Source: Lachnospiraceae bacterium (lineage in GTDB: Bacteria > Bacillota > Clostridia > Lachnospirales > Lachnospiraceae). From it: 64,000 bases of DNA. A model generated the notes under the pieces. It was not told the origin of the DNA, searched no databases, and worked only from the letters and a program-made list of their open reading frames with translations. The position numbers were made by a program, and so were the translations under genes. Location of the stretch: the NCBI GenBank assembly GCA_017558145.1, contig JAFYWF010000076.1, forward strand, positions 18,035 to 82,034, in the 5' to 3' direction. Positions 45,080 to 54,313 of this stretch are shown in pieces; positions within the stretch are counted from its first letter, which is position 1; every line of letters starts with the position of its first letter.

Positions 45080-46762
45080 ATGCAATTAACAGGAGCAGAA
45101 ATCGTAATTGAATGTTTAAAAGAACAGGGGGTAGACACTGTTTTTGGATATCCGGGAGGAACTATTTTAAACGTTTACGATGCTTTATATAAACATCAGG
45201 ATGAAATTTTTCATATTTTAACAAGTCATGAACAAGGAGCTGCTCATGCGGCTGATGGTTATGCACGTGCTACAGGAAAGGTAGGAGTATGTATGGCTAC
45301 CAGTGGACCAGGTGCAACCAATCTTGTTACAGGAATTGCAACAGCATTTATGGATTCCATTCCTATGGTTGCTATTACTGCAAACGTAAATTTGCCATTG
45401 CTTGGAAAAGATAGTTTCCAAGAGGTAGATATTGCCGGTGTAACTATGCCTATTACAAAACACGGTTTTATTGTTAAAGATGTTAATGAATTAGCATCTA
45501 CAATTAGAAAAGCATTTAAAATTGCTAAATCCGGTAGACCGGGACCTGTATTAGTGGATATTACAAAAGATGTAACTGCGAATTTATGTGAGTTTGAAAA
45601 GAAAGCTCCGGCACCGGTTGAAAAGAAGAATAAATTCACAGAAGAAGAAATCAAAAAAGCCATTGAATTAATTCAGAATTCTAAAAAGCCATTTATCTAC
45701 GTAGGTGGTGGTGCAGTAGCCAGTGAAGCTTATGAAGAAGTAAGAGTTTTTGCAAAAAAAATTCAGGCACCTGTTTGTGATACATTAATGGCAAAAGGTG
45801 TATTTGATGGTTACGATGATTTATATACCGGAATGATTGGTATGCATGGTACAAAGACTTCTAACTTTGGAGTAAGTCAGTGTGATTTATTAATTGCCAT
45901 GGGTGCAAGATTTTCAGATCGTGTTGTAGGTAATCCTAAGAAATTTGCCAGTGATGCTAAAATTTTACATATTGATATTGATGCGGCTGAAATTAATAAG
46001 AACATTAAAACGGACGCTGATTTAGTGGGAGATTTAAAAGAAGTTCTTACTATCTTAAATAGTAGATTAGATCAGCAGGATCATACAGAATGGGTAGAAC
46101 ATATTAAAGAATTAAAAGAAAAATATCCGTTGAAATATGAAGATACTGCATTAAGTTGTCCATATATTATGGAACAGATTGATAAAGTTACTAATGGAGA
46201 AGCTATTATTACTACAGATGTAGGACAGCATCAGATGTGGGCATCTCAGTTTTATCATTATACAAAACCACGTACCTTCCTTTCTTCCGGTGGTTCAGGA
46301 ACTATGGGTTATGGACTGGGTGCATGTATTGGAGCAAAAATGGGACAGCCTGATAAGATTTGTATTAACATTGGTGGCGATGGTTGTTTCAGAATGAATA
46401 TGAATGAACTTGCAACAGCCAGCAGATATAACATTCCAATTATTCAGGTTATTATTAACAATCATGTATTGGGAATGGTTCGTCAGTGGCAGACATTGTT
46501 CTATGATAAGAGATATTCACAAACTGTATTAAATGATAAAGTAGATTTCTGTAAGGTTGCTGAAGGATTAGGTTGTGAAGCTATTCTTGTAACAAAGAAA
46601 GAAGAAGTAGCACCAGCAATTGAAAAAGCAATTTCTTTAGGGAAACCAGTAGTAATTAACTGTATCATTCCTGAAGATGATAAAGTATTTCCTATGGTAC
46701 CTGCAGGAGCACCAATTAGCGAAGCTTTTGACGGAGATGATTTGAAAAAGAAAGAAGCATAA
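45080..46762 (+). CDS. ilvB: Acetolactate synthase large subunit
   Basis: A thiamine diphosphate enzyme that makes acetolactate or acetohydroxybutyrate, the first common step of valine, leucine and isoleucine. The 560-residue protein has the catalytic Glu in SHEQGAAHAADGYARATGK, a central FAD-type domain, and the TPP site GGDGCFRMNMNELATASRYN. No ilvN regulatory subunit follows; the next gene is an L,D-transpeptidase. Either a distant small subunit exists or this form works alone. Confidence 0.95.
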   Translation: MQLTGAEIVIECLKEQGVDTVFGYPGGTILNVYDALYKHQDEIFHILTSHEQGAAHAADGYARATGKVGVCMATSGPGATNLVTGIATAFMDSIPMVAITANVNLPLLGKDSFQEVDIAGVTMPITKHGFIVKDVNELASTIRKAFKIAKSGRPGPVLVDITKDVTANLCEFEKKAPAPVEKKNKFTEEEIKKAIELIQNSKKPFIYVGGGAVASEAYEEVRVFAKKIQAPVCDTLMAKGVFDGYDDLYTGMIGMHGTKTSNFGVSQCDLLIAMGARFSDRVVGNPKKFASDAKILHIDIDAAEINKNIKTDADLVGDLKEVLTILNSRLDQQDHTEWVEHIKELKEKYPLKYEDTALSCPYIMEQIDKVTNGEAIITTDVGQHQMWASQFYHYTKPRTFLSSGGSGTMGYGLGACIGAKMGQPDKICINIGGDGCFRMNMNELATASRYNIPIIQVIINNHVLGMVRQWQTLFYDKRYSQTVLNDKVDFCKVAEGLGCEAILVTKKEEVAPAIEKAISLGKPVVINCIIPEDDKVFPMVPAGAPISEAFDGDDLKKKEA

Positions 46763-46768
46763 GTTGAA

Positions 46769-48163
46769 ATGAAGAAATGGATAAAATTTTTATCCATACT
46801 GTTGATGACTGTAATTGTTATGCCGGGCCTGATTTATTTAGGCCTGGCAATTTATTATCAGGATTCTTTTATGTATGGGACATGGATAAACGGAATATAT
46901 TGTACAGGGAAAACCGTAGATCAGGTAAATAAAGAATTACAGGAAGCATATGTACATCAAGATATTTATGTTGTAACACCTCATGATGTTGAAACTATTA
47001 ATGCAATAGAATTTTCTTTTGATTATGATTTTAAAAAATCATTGATGGAATATCGTAGAAAACAAAACCCTTTTAACTGGTATTTGCATTTAATGCAAGG
47101 AAATAAAAATGAAAATATTTTACCGGTAATATCTTTTGAAGAACAATTTTTAGAAGATTGGATTATAAACATAAAAAGTTATGAGAGTAATTTGAAAATG
47201 CCACAAGACTCATTACAGATTGTGTTAGATGAAAATGGGTATGAAATCAGGGAACATAAAGAACAGATTTTAAATACAAAATTAGCAACTGAAAAAATTA
47301 CAGAAACTATTAGATCTGCAAAAGGTGAAATTAATTTGATGGATGAGGGATGCTATTTTACCAGAGAAGAAACTTTGGAAATGCAGCAAGTTCGAGAATT
47401 GTATGAAAAGATAGAGCAACTTCAAAAGGTATCGTTCGAATATCAAATTAAAGATGAAATCAGAAAAGTAGAACCATCGGAGATTGCCTTGTGGATTGCC
47501 ACAGATAAAGAGGGAAATGTTGAAGTAGATAATAAGGGCAATCTTGTATTTGATAAAAATCAGATTGGTAAATTTGTAGAAAAACTTGCCAAAGAATATG
47601 ATACTTGGATGAATTTTCCTTTTACTACCCATGATGGAAAAGAGATTATTCTTACAAAGGGCAATTATGGGATAAAGATTTATCAGCAAAAAGAAGTAAA
47701 TTATTTGTTGGAATATCTAAAATCACCAGCTGATGTTGTAAGAGAACCTGTTTATAGCCGAAATATTACTTATGAAAATCGATATAAGATTGATACCACT
47801 TATGTGGAAGTAGATATGACAATGCAAAAAATGATGTTCTTTCAGGACGGTGAAAAGGTATTTGAAACAGATGTAGTTACAGGATGTACTACGAAAGGTA
47901 TGGGAACACCTGAATTAGTATGCTTTATTAATAGTATGAACAGAAATGCTATTTTGAAAGGAAAAGATTATCGTTCCTTTGTAAATTATTGGGTTCCTGT
48001 GTATGGTGGGATTGGTATTCATGATGCCACTTGGAGAAATGAATTTGGAAGAGAATTGTACATTAAGTCAGGCTCACATGGATGCATTAATACTCCTTTA
48101 GAGAAGATGGAAGAACTATATGAGATGTTAGAAGTGGGAATGCCAGTAGTAATTCATTATTAA
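46769..48163 (+). CDS. Membrane-anchored L,D-transpeptidase (YkuD family)
   Basis: A 464-residue cell-wall enzyme. An N-terminal TM anchor lies at about residues 6-30. A large extracytoplasmic region follows, and the YkuD domain at about residues 340-464 carries GIGIHDATWR and the catalytic SHGCINTP. It would form 3-3 cross-links in peptidoglycan or attach proteins to it. It lies 6 bases after ilvB with no terminator between, so a cell-wall gene ends an amino-acid operon. The ATG at 46769 is preceded by AAGTTGAAA, a weak site. Confidence 0.9.
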   Translation: MKKWIKFLSILLMTVIVMPGLIYLGLAIYYQDSFMYGTWINGIYCTGKTVDQVNKELQEAYVHQDIYVVTPHDVETINAIEFSFDYDFKKSLMEYRRKQNPFNWYLHLMQGNKNENILPVISFEEQFLEDWIINIKSYESNLKMPQDSLQIVLDENGYEIREHKEQILNTKLATEKITETIRSAKGEINLMDEGCYFTREETLEMQQVRELYEKIEQLQKVSFEYQIKDEIRKVEPSEIALWIATDKEGNVEVDNKGNLVFDKNQIGKFVEKLAKEYDTWMNFPFTTHDGKEIILTKGNYGIKIYQQKEVNYLLEYLKSPADVVREPVYSRNITYENRYKIDTTYVEVDMTMQKMMFFQDGEKVFETDVVTGCTTKGMGTPELVCFINSMNRNAILKGKDYRSFVNYWVPVYGGIGIHDATWRNEFGRELYIKSGSHGCINTPLEKMEELYEMLEVGMPVVIHY

Positions 48164-48175
48164 TTATTATGATGA

Positions 48176-48315
48176 TAACTATTCAGAGCAAGCTCGAAAA
48201 TCCTACGGATTTCTTCGCTGTGGCTTCTCGCAAAATGAATTAAAATGAAAATTTTTTTATGTATGCAAGCATTCAACACAAATTTCATTTTAATTCGCTT
48301 TGCTCTGAATAGTTA
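48176..48315. mobile_element. 140-base palindromic element with 16-bp terminal inverted repeats (MITE-like)
   Basis: Ends TAACTATTCAGAGCAA (48176-48191) and TTGCTCTGAATAGTTA (48300-48315) are perfect reverse complements. A second inner inverted repeat pairs 48237-48250 with 48283-48296. No ORF is inside. It lies between the L,D-transpeptidase gene and the serC promoter. Non-coding, terminally repeated and small, it resembles a miniature inverted-repeat or REP-like element; it might instead act as a big hairpin terminator. Confidence 0.55.
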
Positions 48316-48335
48316 CATATAGTTTGTTTCTGTAG

Positions 48336-48364
48336 TTGACTAAAGTGTTAAAATGCTGTAGAAT
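48336..48364 (+). promoter_or_regulatory. Promoter of serC-serA
   Basis: TTGACT (48336-48341), a 17-base spacer and TAGAAT (48359-48364), a good sigma-A promoter 73 bases before the serC ATG. Confidence 0.75.
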
Positions 48365-48436
48365 GGGATGCGTGTATACAATATATACATTAAATTTGTT
48401 TATAAAACAGGAAATGAAAAATAGGAGGATATAAAG

Positions 48437-49522
48437 ATGGCTAGAGTGTATAACTTTTCAGCAGGACCGGCAGTATTACCGGAAGAAGTGCTTCGTGAAG
48501 CGGCAGAAGAAATGTTTGATTACAGAGGAACCGGAATGTCGGTTATGGAGATGAGCCATCGATCTAAGGCTTATGATACCATTATTAAAGAAGCAGAAGC
48601 TGATTTAAGAGACTTAATGGAAATCCCTGATAATTATAAAGTGTTATTCTTACAAGGTGGCGCAAGTCAGCAGTTTGCAATGATTCCAATGAATCTTATG
48701 AAAAATAAAGTTGCAGACTACATTGTAACCGGTCAGTGGGCAAAAAAAGCGTATCAGGAAGCAAGCAAATACGGAAAAGCAAATAAAATTGCAAGTAGTG
48801 AAGATGAAACATTTTCTTATATTCCGGATTGTTCTGATTTGCCAATTTCTGAAGATGCTGATTATGTTTATATTTGTGAAAATAATACAATTTATGGAAC
48901 AAAATTCAAAGAACTTCCAAATACAAAAGGAAAAACTTTAGTAGCGGATGTATCTAGTTGCTTTTTATCAGAGCCAGTAGATGTTAGTAAATATGGCGTG
49001 ATTTATGGTGGAGTACAGAAGAATATTGGACCTGCAGGTGTAGTTATTGTAATTATTAGAGAAGATTTAATTACAGAAGATACGCTTCCGGGAACACCAA
49101 CTATGTTACAGTATAAAATCCATGCTGATAACGATTCTTTGTACAATACGCCACCTGCATATGGTATTTATATTTGTGGAAAAGTGTTTAAATGGTTAAA
49201 GAAACAGGGTGGTTTGGCTGCAATGAAGGTATATAATGAAGAAAAAGCAGCGATTCTTTATGATTTCTTAGATAATAGTAAGATGTTTAAAGGAACAGTT
49301 CGTAAAGAAGACCGTTCTTTGATGAATGTACCATTTGTAACCGGAGATAGCGAATTAGATGCAAAATTTGTAAAAGAAGCGAAAGAAGCCGGCTTTGAAA
49401 ACCTGAAGGGACATAGAAGTGTAGGCGGTATGCGTGCTAGTATTTACAATGCAATGCCAAAAGAGGGTGTTGAAAAGTTAGTAGAATTTATGAAGAAATT
49501 TGAGGAAGAAAATTATGTTTAA
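48437..49522 (+). CDS. serC: Phosphoserine aminotransferase
   Basis: Converts 3-phosphohydroxypyruvate and glutamate to phosphoserine, a PLP enzyme. The 361-residue protein begins VYNFSAGPAVLPEEVL and has FLQGGASQQFAMIPMNL and GGVQKNIGPAGV, with the PLP-binding Lys in QKNIG. TAGGAGG lies upstream. It overlaps serA by eight bases and shares its promoter, so serine synthesis steps one and two are coupled. Confidence 0.97.
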   Translation: MARVYNFSAGPAVLPEEVLREAAEEMFDYRGTGMSVMEMSHRSKAYDTIIKEAEADLRDLMEIPDNYKVLFLQGGASQQFAMIPMNLMKNKVADYIVTGQWAKKAYQEASKYGKANKIASSEDETFSYIPDCSDLPISEDADYVYICENNTIYGTKFKELPNTKGKTLVADVSSCFLSEPVDVSKYGVIYGGVQKNIGPAGVVIVIIREDLITEDTLPGTPTMLQYKIHADNDSLYNTPPAYGIYICGKVFKWLKKQGGLAAMKVYNEEKAAILYDFLDNSKMFKGTVRKEDRSLMNVPFVTGDSELDAKFVKEAKEAGFENLKGHRSVGGMRASIYNAMPKEGVEKLVEFMKKFEEENYV

Positions 49523-50678
49523 ATATCATTGCCTAAATCCTATTTCTAAAGTAGGTACAGATAAATTTACGAATAATTATGTAAAAACTGATAATATTGA
49601 AGAAGCAGATGGTATTTTGGTGCGTAGTGCAGCTATGCATGATATGGATTTACCAAAAGGGTTGTTAGCAGTTGCCAGAGCAGGTGCAGGTGTTAATAAT
49701 ATTCCTTTAGAAAAATGTGCCAGCCAGGGGATTGTTGTATTTAATACTCCGGGTGCTAATGCTAATGGGGTAAAAGAATTAGTAATTGCAGGAATGCTTT
49801 TAGCTGCCCGTGATGTCGTAGGTGGAATTAACTGGGTTAGTGATAATACAGCAGATGAAAATATTGCAAAAACAGCTGAAAAGCAGAAAAAACATTATGC
49901 CGGAACAGAACTTTATGGAAAAAAATTAGGTATTATTGGTTTAGGAGCTATTGGGGTTAAAGTTGCCAATGTAGCAAAGCATATGGGAATGGAAGTGTAT
50001 GGTTATGATCCTTATGTTTCTGTAGATGCTGCATGGAATTTAAGCCGAGATGTAAAACATGTTTTTAATGTGGATGAAATCTATGAAAATTGTGATTTTA
50101 TTACTGTGCATGTACCATTATTGGATTCTACCAAAAAAATGATTAATGATGATGCTATTACAAAAATGAAAGATGGTGTAATCTTATTAAATTTTGCAAG
50201 AGATTTATTGGCAGATGAAGAAGCTGTTCTTCGTGGTATTAAAAATGGTAAGATTCGTAAATATGTTTCTGACTTTCCAAACCCTACTACAGTAGGACAG
50301 GAAGGATGTATTGTAATTCCACATTTGGGTGCATCTACAGAAGAATCTGAAGATAACTGTGCAGTTATGGCAGTAAAAGAAATGATGAATTACTTAGAAA
50401 GCGGAAACATTCAAAATAGTGTCAATTATCCAAGTTGTGATATGGGGTATTGTATGCAGGCAGGACGTGTAGCAATTTTCCATCAAAATATCAAGGGTAT
50501 GATTAGTAAGTTCTCAACCGTTTTAGGAGACAATGGAATTAACATTACTGACATGATGAACAAATCAAAAGGTGAATTTGCGTACTCTATGTTTGATATT
50601 GAAACAACGATTACAGAAGAAATTGTTGCACAGTTAGAAGCAATCGAAGGTGTATTTAGAGTACGAGTTGTAAAATAG
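49515..50678 (+). CDS. serA: D-3-phosphoglycerate dehydrogenase
   Basis: Oxidises 3-phosphoglycerate to phosphohydroxypyruvate, the first step in serine synthesis. The 387-residue protein has a Rossmann motif GLGAIGVKVANVAK, the catalytic region ending in PHLGASTEESEDN, and a C-terminal ACT-like region (ITDMMNKSKGEFAYSMFDI) for feedback by serine. The ATG at 49515, behind GAGGAAG, overlaps the serC stop; the TTG at 49500 in the same frame has no site. A phosphoserine phosphatase gene is not nearby. Confidence 0.95.
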   Translation: MFKYHCLNPISKVGTDKFTNNYVKTDNIEEADGILVRSAAMHDMDLPKGLLAVARAGAGVNNIPLEKCASQGIVVFNTPGANANGVKELVIAGMLLAARDVVGGINWVSDNTADENIAKTAEKQKKHYAGTELYGKKLGIIGLGAIGVKVANVAKHMGMEVYGYDPYVSVDAAWNLSRDVKHVFNVDEIYENCDFITVHVPLLDSTKKMINDDAITKMKDGVILLNFARDLLADEEAVLRGIKNGKIRKYVSDFPNPTTVGQEGCIVIPHLGASTEESEDNCAVMAVKEMMNYLESGNIQNSVNYPSCDMGYCMQAGRVAIFHQNIKGMISKFSTVLGDNGINITDMMNKSKGEFAYSMFDIETTITEEIVAQLEAIEGVFRVRVVK

Positions 50679-50686
50679 TATTAGGA

Positions 50687-50712
50687 AAGGGGCTGATGAA
50701 AATCGGCCCCTT
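50687..50712. terminator. GC-rich hairpin after serA
   Basis: 11-bp stem with one G-T pair (50687-50697 with 50702-50712) and a 4-base loop, between convergent serA and the small hypothetical gene. No T tract on the plus side, only TTCC on the minus side, so a terminator role is likely but imperfect. Confidence 0.5.
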
Positions 50713-50730
50713 AAATAGTTACATATAAAA

Positions 50731-51006
50731 TTAAAAGAATTTAGGTTTAGGATTTTCACCTAAAATTTCTTTGAAGTCTTCTTCAAATTTATGACTCTTT
50801 TCTAAAGCGGCTTCAGTTGCAAGGTCCATATATTTGATAAAAACATCTTCTACAGGCATTTTATGAACCATAGCAAGTTCTTGCAAAATCGGTCTTAATT
50901 TTTCCAACTGTTCAGAAATTCTTACTTTTTCAGGATCCACATCACCCATTACGTTATCAGCATATTCCATAATTTGATTTAAAAATTCTCTATCTTCTTT
51001 TGTCAT
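50731..51006 (-). CDS. Small hypothetical protein
   Basis: A 91-residue acidic, helix-rich soluble protein starting MTKEDREFLNQIMEYADNV. The ATG at 51006 has AAAGGAG upstream on the minus strand; a longer frame begins 14 codons before it without a site. I do not recognise a family. It is transcribed convergently to serA and divergently from the branching-enzyme-like gene. The regular spacing of charged residues suggests a small helical adaptor, which is only a guess. Confidence 0.65.
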   Translation of the reverse strand: MTKEDREFLNQIMEYADNVMGDVDPEKVRISEQLEKLRPILQELAMVHKMPVEDVFIKYMDLATEAALEKSHKFEEDFKEILGENPKPKFF

Positions 51007-51153
51007 GGCTTTGCTCCTTTTATTTTCTATTTCACATAAATATATCACTTGCGATTTGAGTTGTCAAAATGTATATTATAAGGTAAGGAAATAGATAAAA
51101 TTAAAATTACTAAGTCTGTTAGGGATGGATAAAATACAAAGGAGTGTAAGCAA

Positions 51154-53226
51154 ATGAAAGCAAAATTGTATGATTTAATGAATTGGGCAGAAATTGAAGG
51201 GATTGTATATTCGGAAGAAGACAGACCGGGAAATATTTTAGGAAATAAACTTGTAGGAAATGCTATTCTTTTTCAAGCATTTTTTCCTGATGCAAAGAAA
51301 GTAACTTTGATTTTAGAAGATAAAAATAAAAGAGTTGCGATGGATGTGGCAGATGAAGAAGGTTTTTTTGCAGCAACGGTCGCAGGGAAAAAAGCAGGAA
51401 ACTATTCTTATGAAGTAATAACAAAAGAAGGAAAAAAAGAAGTAAGAAAAGATCCTTACGGATATGCAGTTACAGTGGGAGCAGAAGAATTAGAACTTTT
51501 CCAGGCAGGAATCAACTATGGTGTTTATAAAACTTTTGGTAGTCATTTGAAAGAAATCAATGGAATCAAGGGGGTACAGTTTACTATATGGGCTCCTAAT
51601 GCAATAAGAGTCAGTGTGATTAGCGATTTTAATGATTGGGATGGAAGAAGAACCATGATGAATCGTGTAGGAGACAGTGATGTTTTCACACTATTCGTGC
51701 CGGGAATAGACGCTTCTGTAGAATATCAATATGAATTAAAGGCAAAAGATGGAAGAATATCTGTATTTAATGATCCATATGCCGCAAGAGAAGTTACGAA
51801 AGAAAGAACAGTATCTAAGGTATATGTAGAAGATAGTTTTACTTGGGATGATAGTAAATGGATTGCTGATAGAAAATTAAGTGAGGATGATTTCCGAGTA
51901 TATGCTTGGGAAGAAACAAAAGAAAAAAATGCAGCTCGATTAGCAAAACAGTTAAAGGAACAGGGCTTTAATCATGTATCTTTACCGGCATTTTATCTTA
52001 GCAGTAATTTTTATCAGATGGTGGATTATTTTACCAGCGAAAATGATGTAAAAACCTTTGTCAATGAAATGCATAAGGCGGGAATTGGTGTTATTTTCAA
52101 TTGGAATGCATCTTGCTGTTATGCATTGCATAGAAAGCAGGTAAGTAATTTCTTTATTTCCAATGTATTATACTGGATTGAAGAATTTCACATGGATGGT
52201 TTGATTTTCTCTGAATTGGAAAGCTTATTGTATCTTGATTACGGAAAAGCTCCGGGACAGTGGATACCAAATCAATATGGTGGGAATGAAAATTTAGATG
52301 GTATCGAGTTTGTAAAACACACGAACAGTATTTTAACAACGAGAAATAAAGAGATTATTCTATTGGCTGATATTGATGCTATTTGGCCAAAAGTAACTGC
52401 ACCTATGGAACAAGGTGGTTTAGGATTTCATTATCGTTATGATACGGCATTTACAAGAGATTTGATTGGTTATTTGACTACAGAACCACAGAACAGACCT
52501 GCGATTCATGGTAAAATTACTTCCAGAATGGGATATGCTTATAACGAAAAATTTGTTATGGCATTTCCGGCAAAAGTAGTACATGATTTATGGGATATGA
52601 TACCAGGAGAAGAAACAGAAAAGTTTAGTACAATCAAAGCAGCTTTTGCATATTTAAGTTTTCTTCCAGGAAAAATTCTTTCCGGTTTTGAAGTACCAAA
52701 AAAATGGGAGAACGAATATGGTGCTTTGGTGAAAAAATGTCATGAGCTAAATTCTAAAACAGATATTCTTGGAAAAGAAGATTATAATGATTCTAATTTT
52801 AGCTGGATTAACTGTTTCCAGCAAAAAGAATGCACAGTAAGCTTTTTGCGAAAAGATGCTAACGAAGAAGGATCACTTTTAGTGGTTGTAAATTTTGCTA
52901 ATGACGAAAAACCGGAATTTAAAATTGGTGTTCCATATGAAGGTAAATATCTTCCGATTTTTGATACTGAAGAAAAAATCTTCGGTGGTAATAGAACGTT
53001 GAAAAAGGAAGCATTCTTCACTGAAGATACTGCTTGGGACGGGTATGCTCAAAATATCAATGTAAGTATGGCACCACTTTCTGTTAATGTATATCGTTTT
53101 GTTCCATTTACGGAAGAAGAGATTTATGCAATTGCAGAACAGAAAGCAGCCAAAATTCGTGAACAACTTTTAGAAGAAGCGAAAGCTAAGGTGGAATTAT
53201 TAAAAAAAATTAAAGGAATTAAATAG
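51154..53226 (+). CDS. GlgB-like branching-enzyme homologue lacking catalytic residues
   Basis: A 690-residue protein with a CBM48-like N-terminal part (VQFTIWAPNAIRVSVISDFNDWDG, about residues 141-164) and a GH13 barrel. The match to glycogen branching enzyme is clear in LYWIEEFHMDGL, SLLYLDYGKAPGQW and NQYGGNENLDGI. The catalytic parts are gone. The nucleophile site DGLRVDAV reads DGLIFSEL, the acid site AEEST reads ADIDA, the third site SHDEV reads FPAKV, and the early DWVPAHF reads NWNASCC with about 35 residues missing. It ends in a Lys/Glu-rich coiled-coil tail. Probably a glucan-binding or regulatory pseudoenzyme. GGAG precedes the ATG. Confidence 0.85.
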   Translation: MKAKLYDLMNWAEIEGIVYSEEDRPGNILGNKLVGNAILFQAFFPDAKKVTLILEDKNKRVAMDVADEEGFFAATVAGKKAGNYSYEVITKEGKKEVRKDPYGYAVTVGAEELELFQAGINYGVYKTFGSHLKEINGIKGVQFTIWAPNAIRVSVISDFNDWDGRRTMMNRVGDSDVFTLFVPGIDASVEYQYELKAKDGRISVFNDPYAAREVTKERTVSKVYVEDSFTWDDSKWIADRKLSEDDFRVYAWEETKEKNAARLAKQLKEQGFNHVSLPAFYLSSNFYQMVDYFTSENDVKTFVNEMHKAGIGVIFNWNASCCYALHRKQVSNFFISNVLYWIEEFHMDGLIFSELESLLYLDYGKAPGQWIPNQYGGNENLDGIEFVKHTNSILTTRNKEIILLADIDAIWPKVTAPMEQGGLGFHYRYDTAFTRDLIGYLTTEPQNRPAIHGKITSRMGYAYNEKFVMAFPAKVVHDLWDMIPGEETEKFSTIKAAFAYLSFLPGKILSGFEVPKKWENEYGALVKKCHELNSKTDILGKEDYNDSNFSWINCFQQKECTVSFLRKDANEEGSLLVVVNFANDEKPEFKIGVPYEGKYLPIFDTEEKIFGGNRTLKKEAFFTEDTAWDGYAQNINVSMAPLSVNVYRFVPFTEEEIYAIAEQKAAKIREQLLEEAKAKVELLKKIKGIK

Positions 53227-53229
53227 TAT

Positions 53230-54099
53230 ATGATATTAACACAGGAAGTGGCTTTTGAAGCTTTTGAAGAATTGGATTTTACTGTCGTAGATAAATTCCT
53301 TCATGAGTTGCCGGAAAAGGCATTGCATTTAGGAGTACGAATTCTTTTAGCTTTAGTATTTTTTATACTAGGTGTTCAATGTATTAAATTATTTAGAAAG
53401 CTTATTAAAAAGTCTCTAAAAAAAGCCAATGCTGATGTAGGAGTGACACAGTTTATTGATTCTTTTATAAAAATCGGAACTTATGCAGTCTTAATTATGG
53501 TGCTAGCTACCAGTTTTGGTGTAGATGCTACCAGTATTATTGCGATTTTGGGTTCAGCCGGAGTTGCCATTGGTCTTGCATTGCAGGGAAGTTTATCTAA
53601 TCTTGCCGGTGGAGTGCTGATTTTGATTTTGAAACCCTTTAAAGTAGGTGATTATATCATTGAGGATACGAATAAAAATGAAGGAACCGTAACAGAGATT
53701 CAGATTTTTTATACAAAATTAACGACTCCCGATAATCATATCATTGTATTACCGAACGGAACTTTGGCAAATTCCAGTTTGACCAATGTTACCCATGCAC
53801 CTCATCGAAGAAATGAGATGAAAATAGGAATTTCATATGATAGTGATATTAAAACTGCAAAAGAAATTCTTTTGAAACTTTTGGAACAAGAAGAGGCTGT
53901 TTTAAAAGATAAGGAGAAAGTTGTATTTGTGGATTCGTTAGCGGACAGTAGTGTGGTTATAGGAGTTCGCTGTTGGTTTACCAACGAGGATTATTGGACG
54001 GCCAGATGGAGACTTTTAGAAAATGCAAAATATGCATTGGAAGAAGGAAATATAGTAATAGCCTATCCGCAATTAGATGTTCATTTACAAACCAATTAA
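53230..54099 (+). CDS. MscS-family small-conductance mechanosensitive channel
   Basis: A 289-residue channel that opens under membrane tension to release solutes in hypo-osmotic shock. TM segments lie at about residues 33-55, 75-95 and the pore helix near 98-128. The pore-lining helix shows the Ala/Gly pattern of MscS (GSAGVAIGLALQGSLSNLAGG). The beta domain follows (FKVGDYI, NGTLANSSLTN). It lies 3 bases after the branching-enzyme-like gene, so the two are co-transcribed. The ATG at 53230 has AAAGGAAT 11 bases upstream. Confidence 0.95.
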   Translation: MILTQEVAFEAFEELDFTVVDKFLHELPEKALHLGVRILLALVFFILGVQCIKLFRKLIKKSLKKANADVGVTQFIDSFIKIGTYAVLIMVLATSFGVDATSIIAILGSAGVAIGLALQGSLSNLAGGVLILILKPFKVGDYIIEDTNKNEGTVTEIQIFYTKLTTPDNHIIVLPNGTLANSSLTNVTHAPHRRNEMKIGISYDSDIKTAKEILLKLLEQEEAVLKDKEKVVFVDSLADSSVVIGVRCWFTNEDYWTARWRLLENAKYALEEGNIVIAYPQLDVHLQTN

Positions 54100-54108
54100 A
54101 ATTTAGAC

Positions 54109-54137
54109 TTGTCAAAATAGAAAAGTAATTCTATAAT
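54109..54137 (+). promoter_or_regulatory. Promoter of tRNA-Thr
   Basis: TTGTCA (54109-54114), a 17-base spacer and TATAAT (54132-54137), a strong sigma-A promoter ten bases before the tRNA. Confidence 0.8.
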
Positions 54138-54146
54138 GATAAGAGT

Positions 54147-54219
<73 letters not shown>

Positions 54220-54313
54220 TTTGGTTTGCAAAAAATTACTTGAGAAAAATAAGTATATTTGTAAACATAGGAATAAATATAGGTTAATTTTAGAAAGAGA
54301 AAGAGGAAAATTA

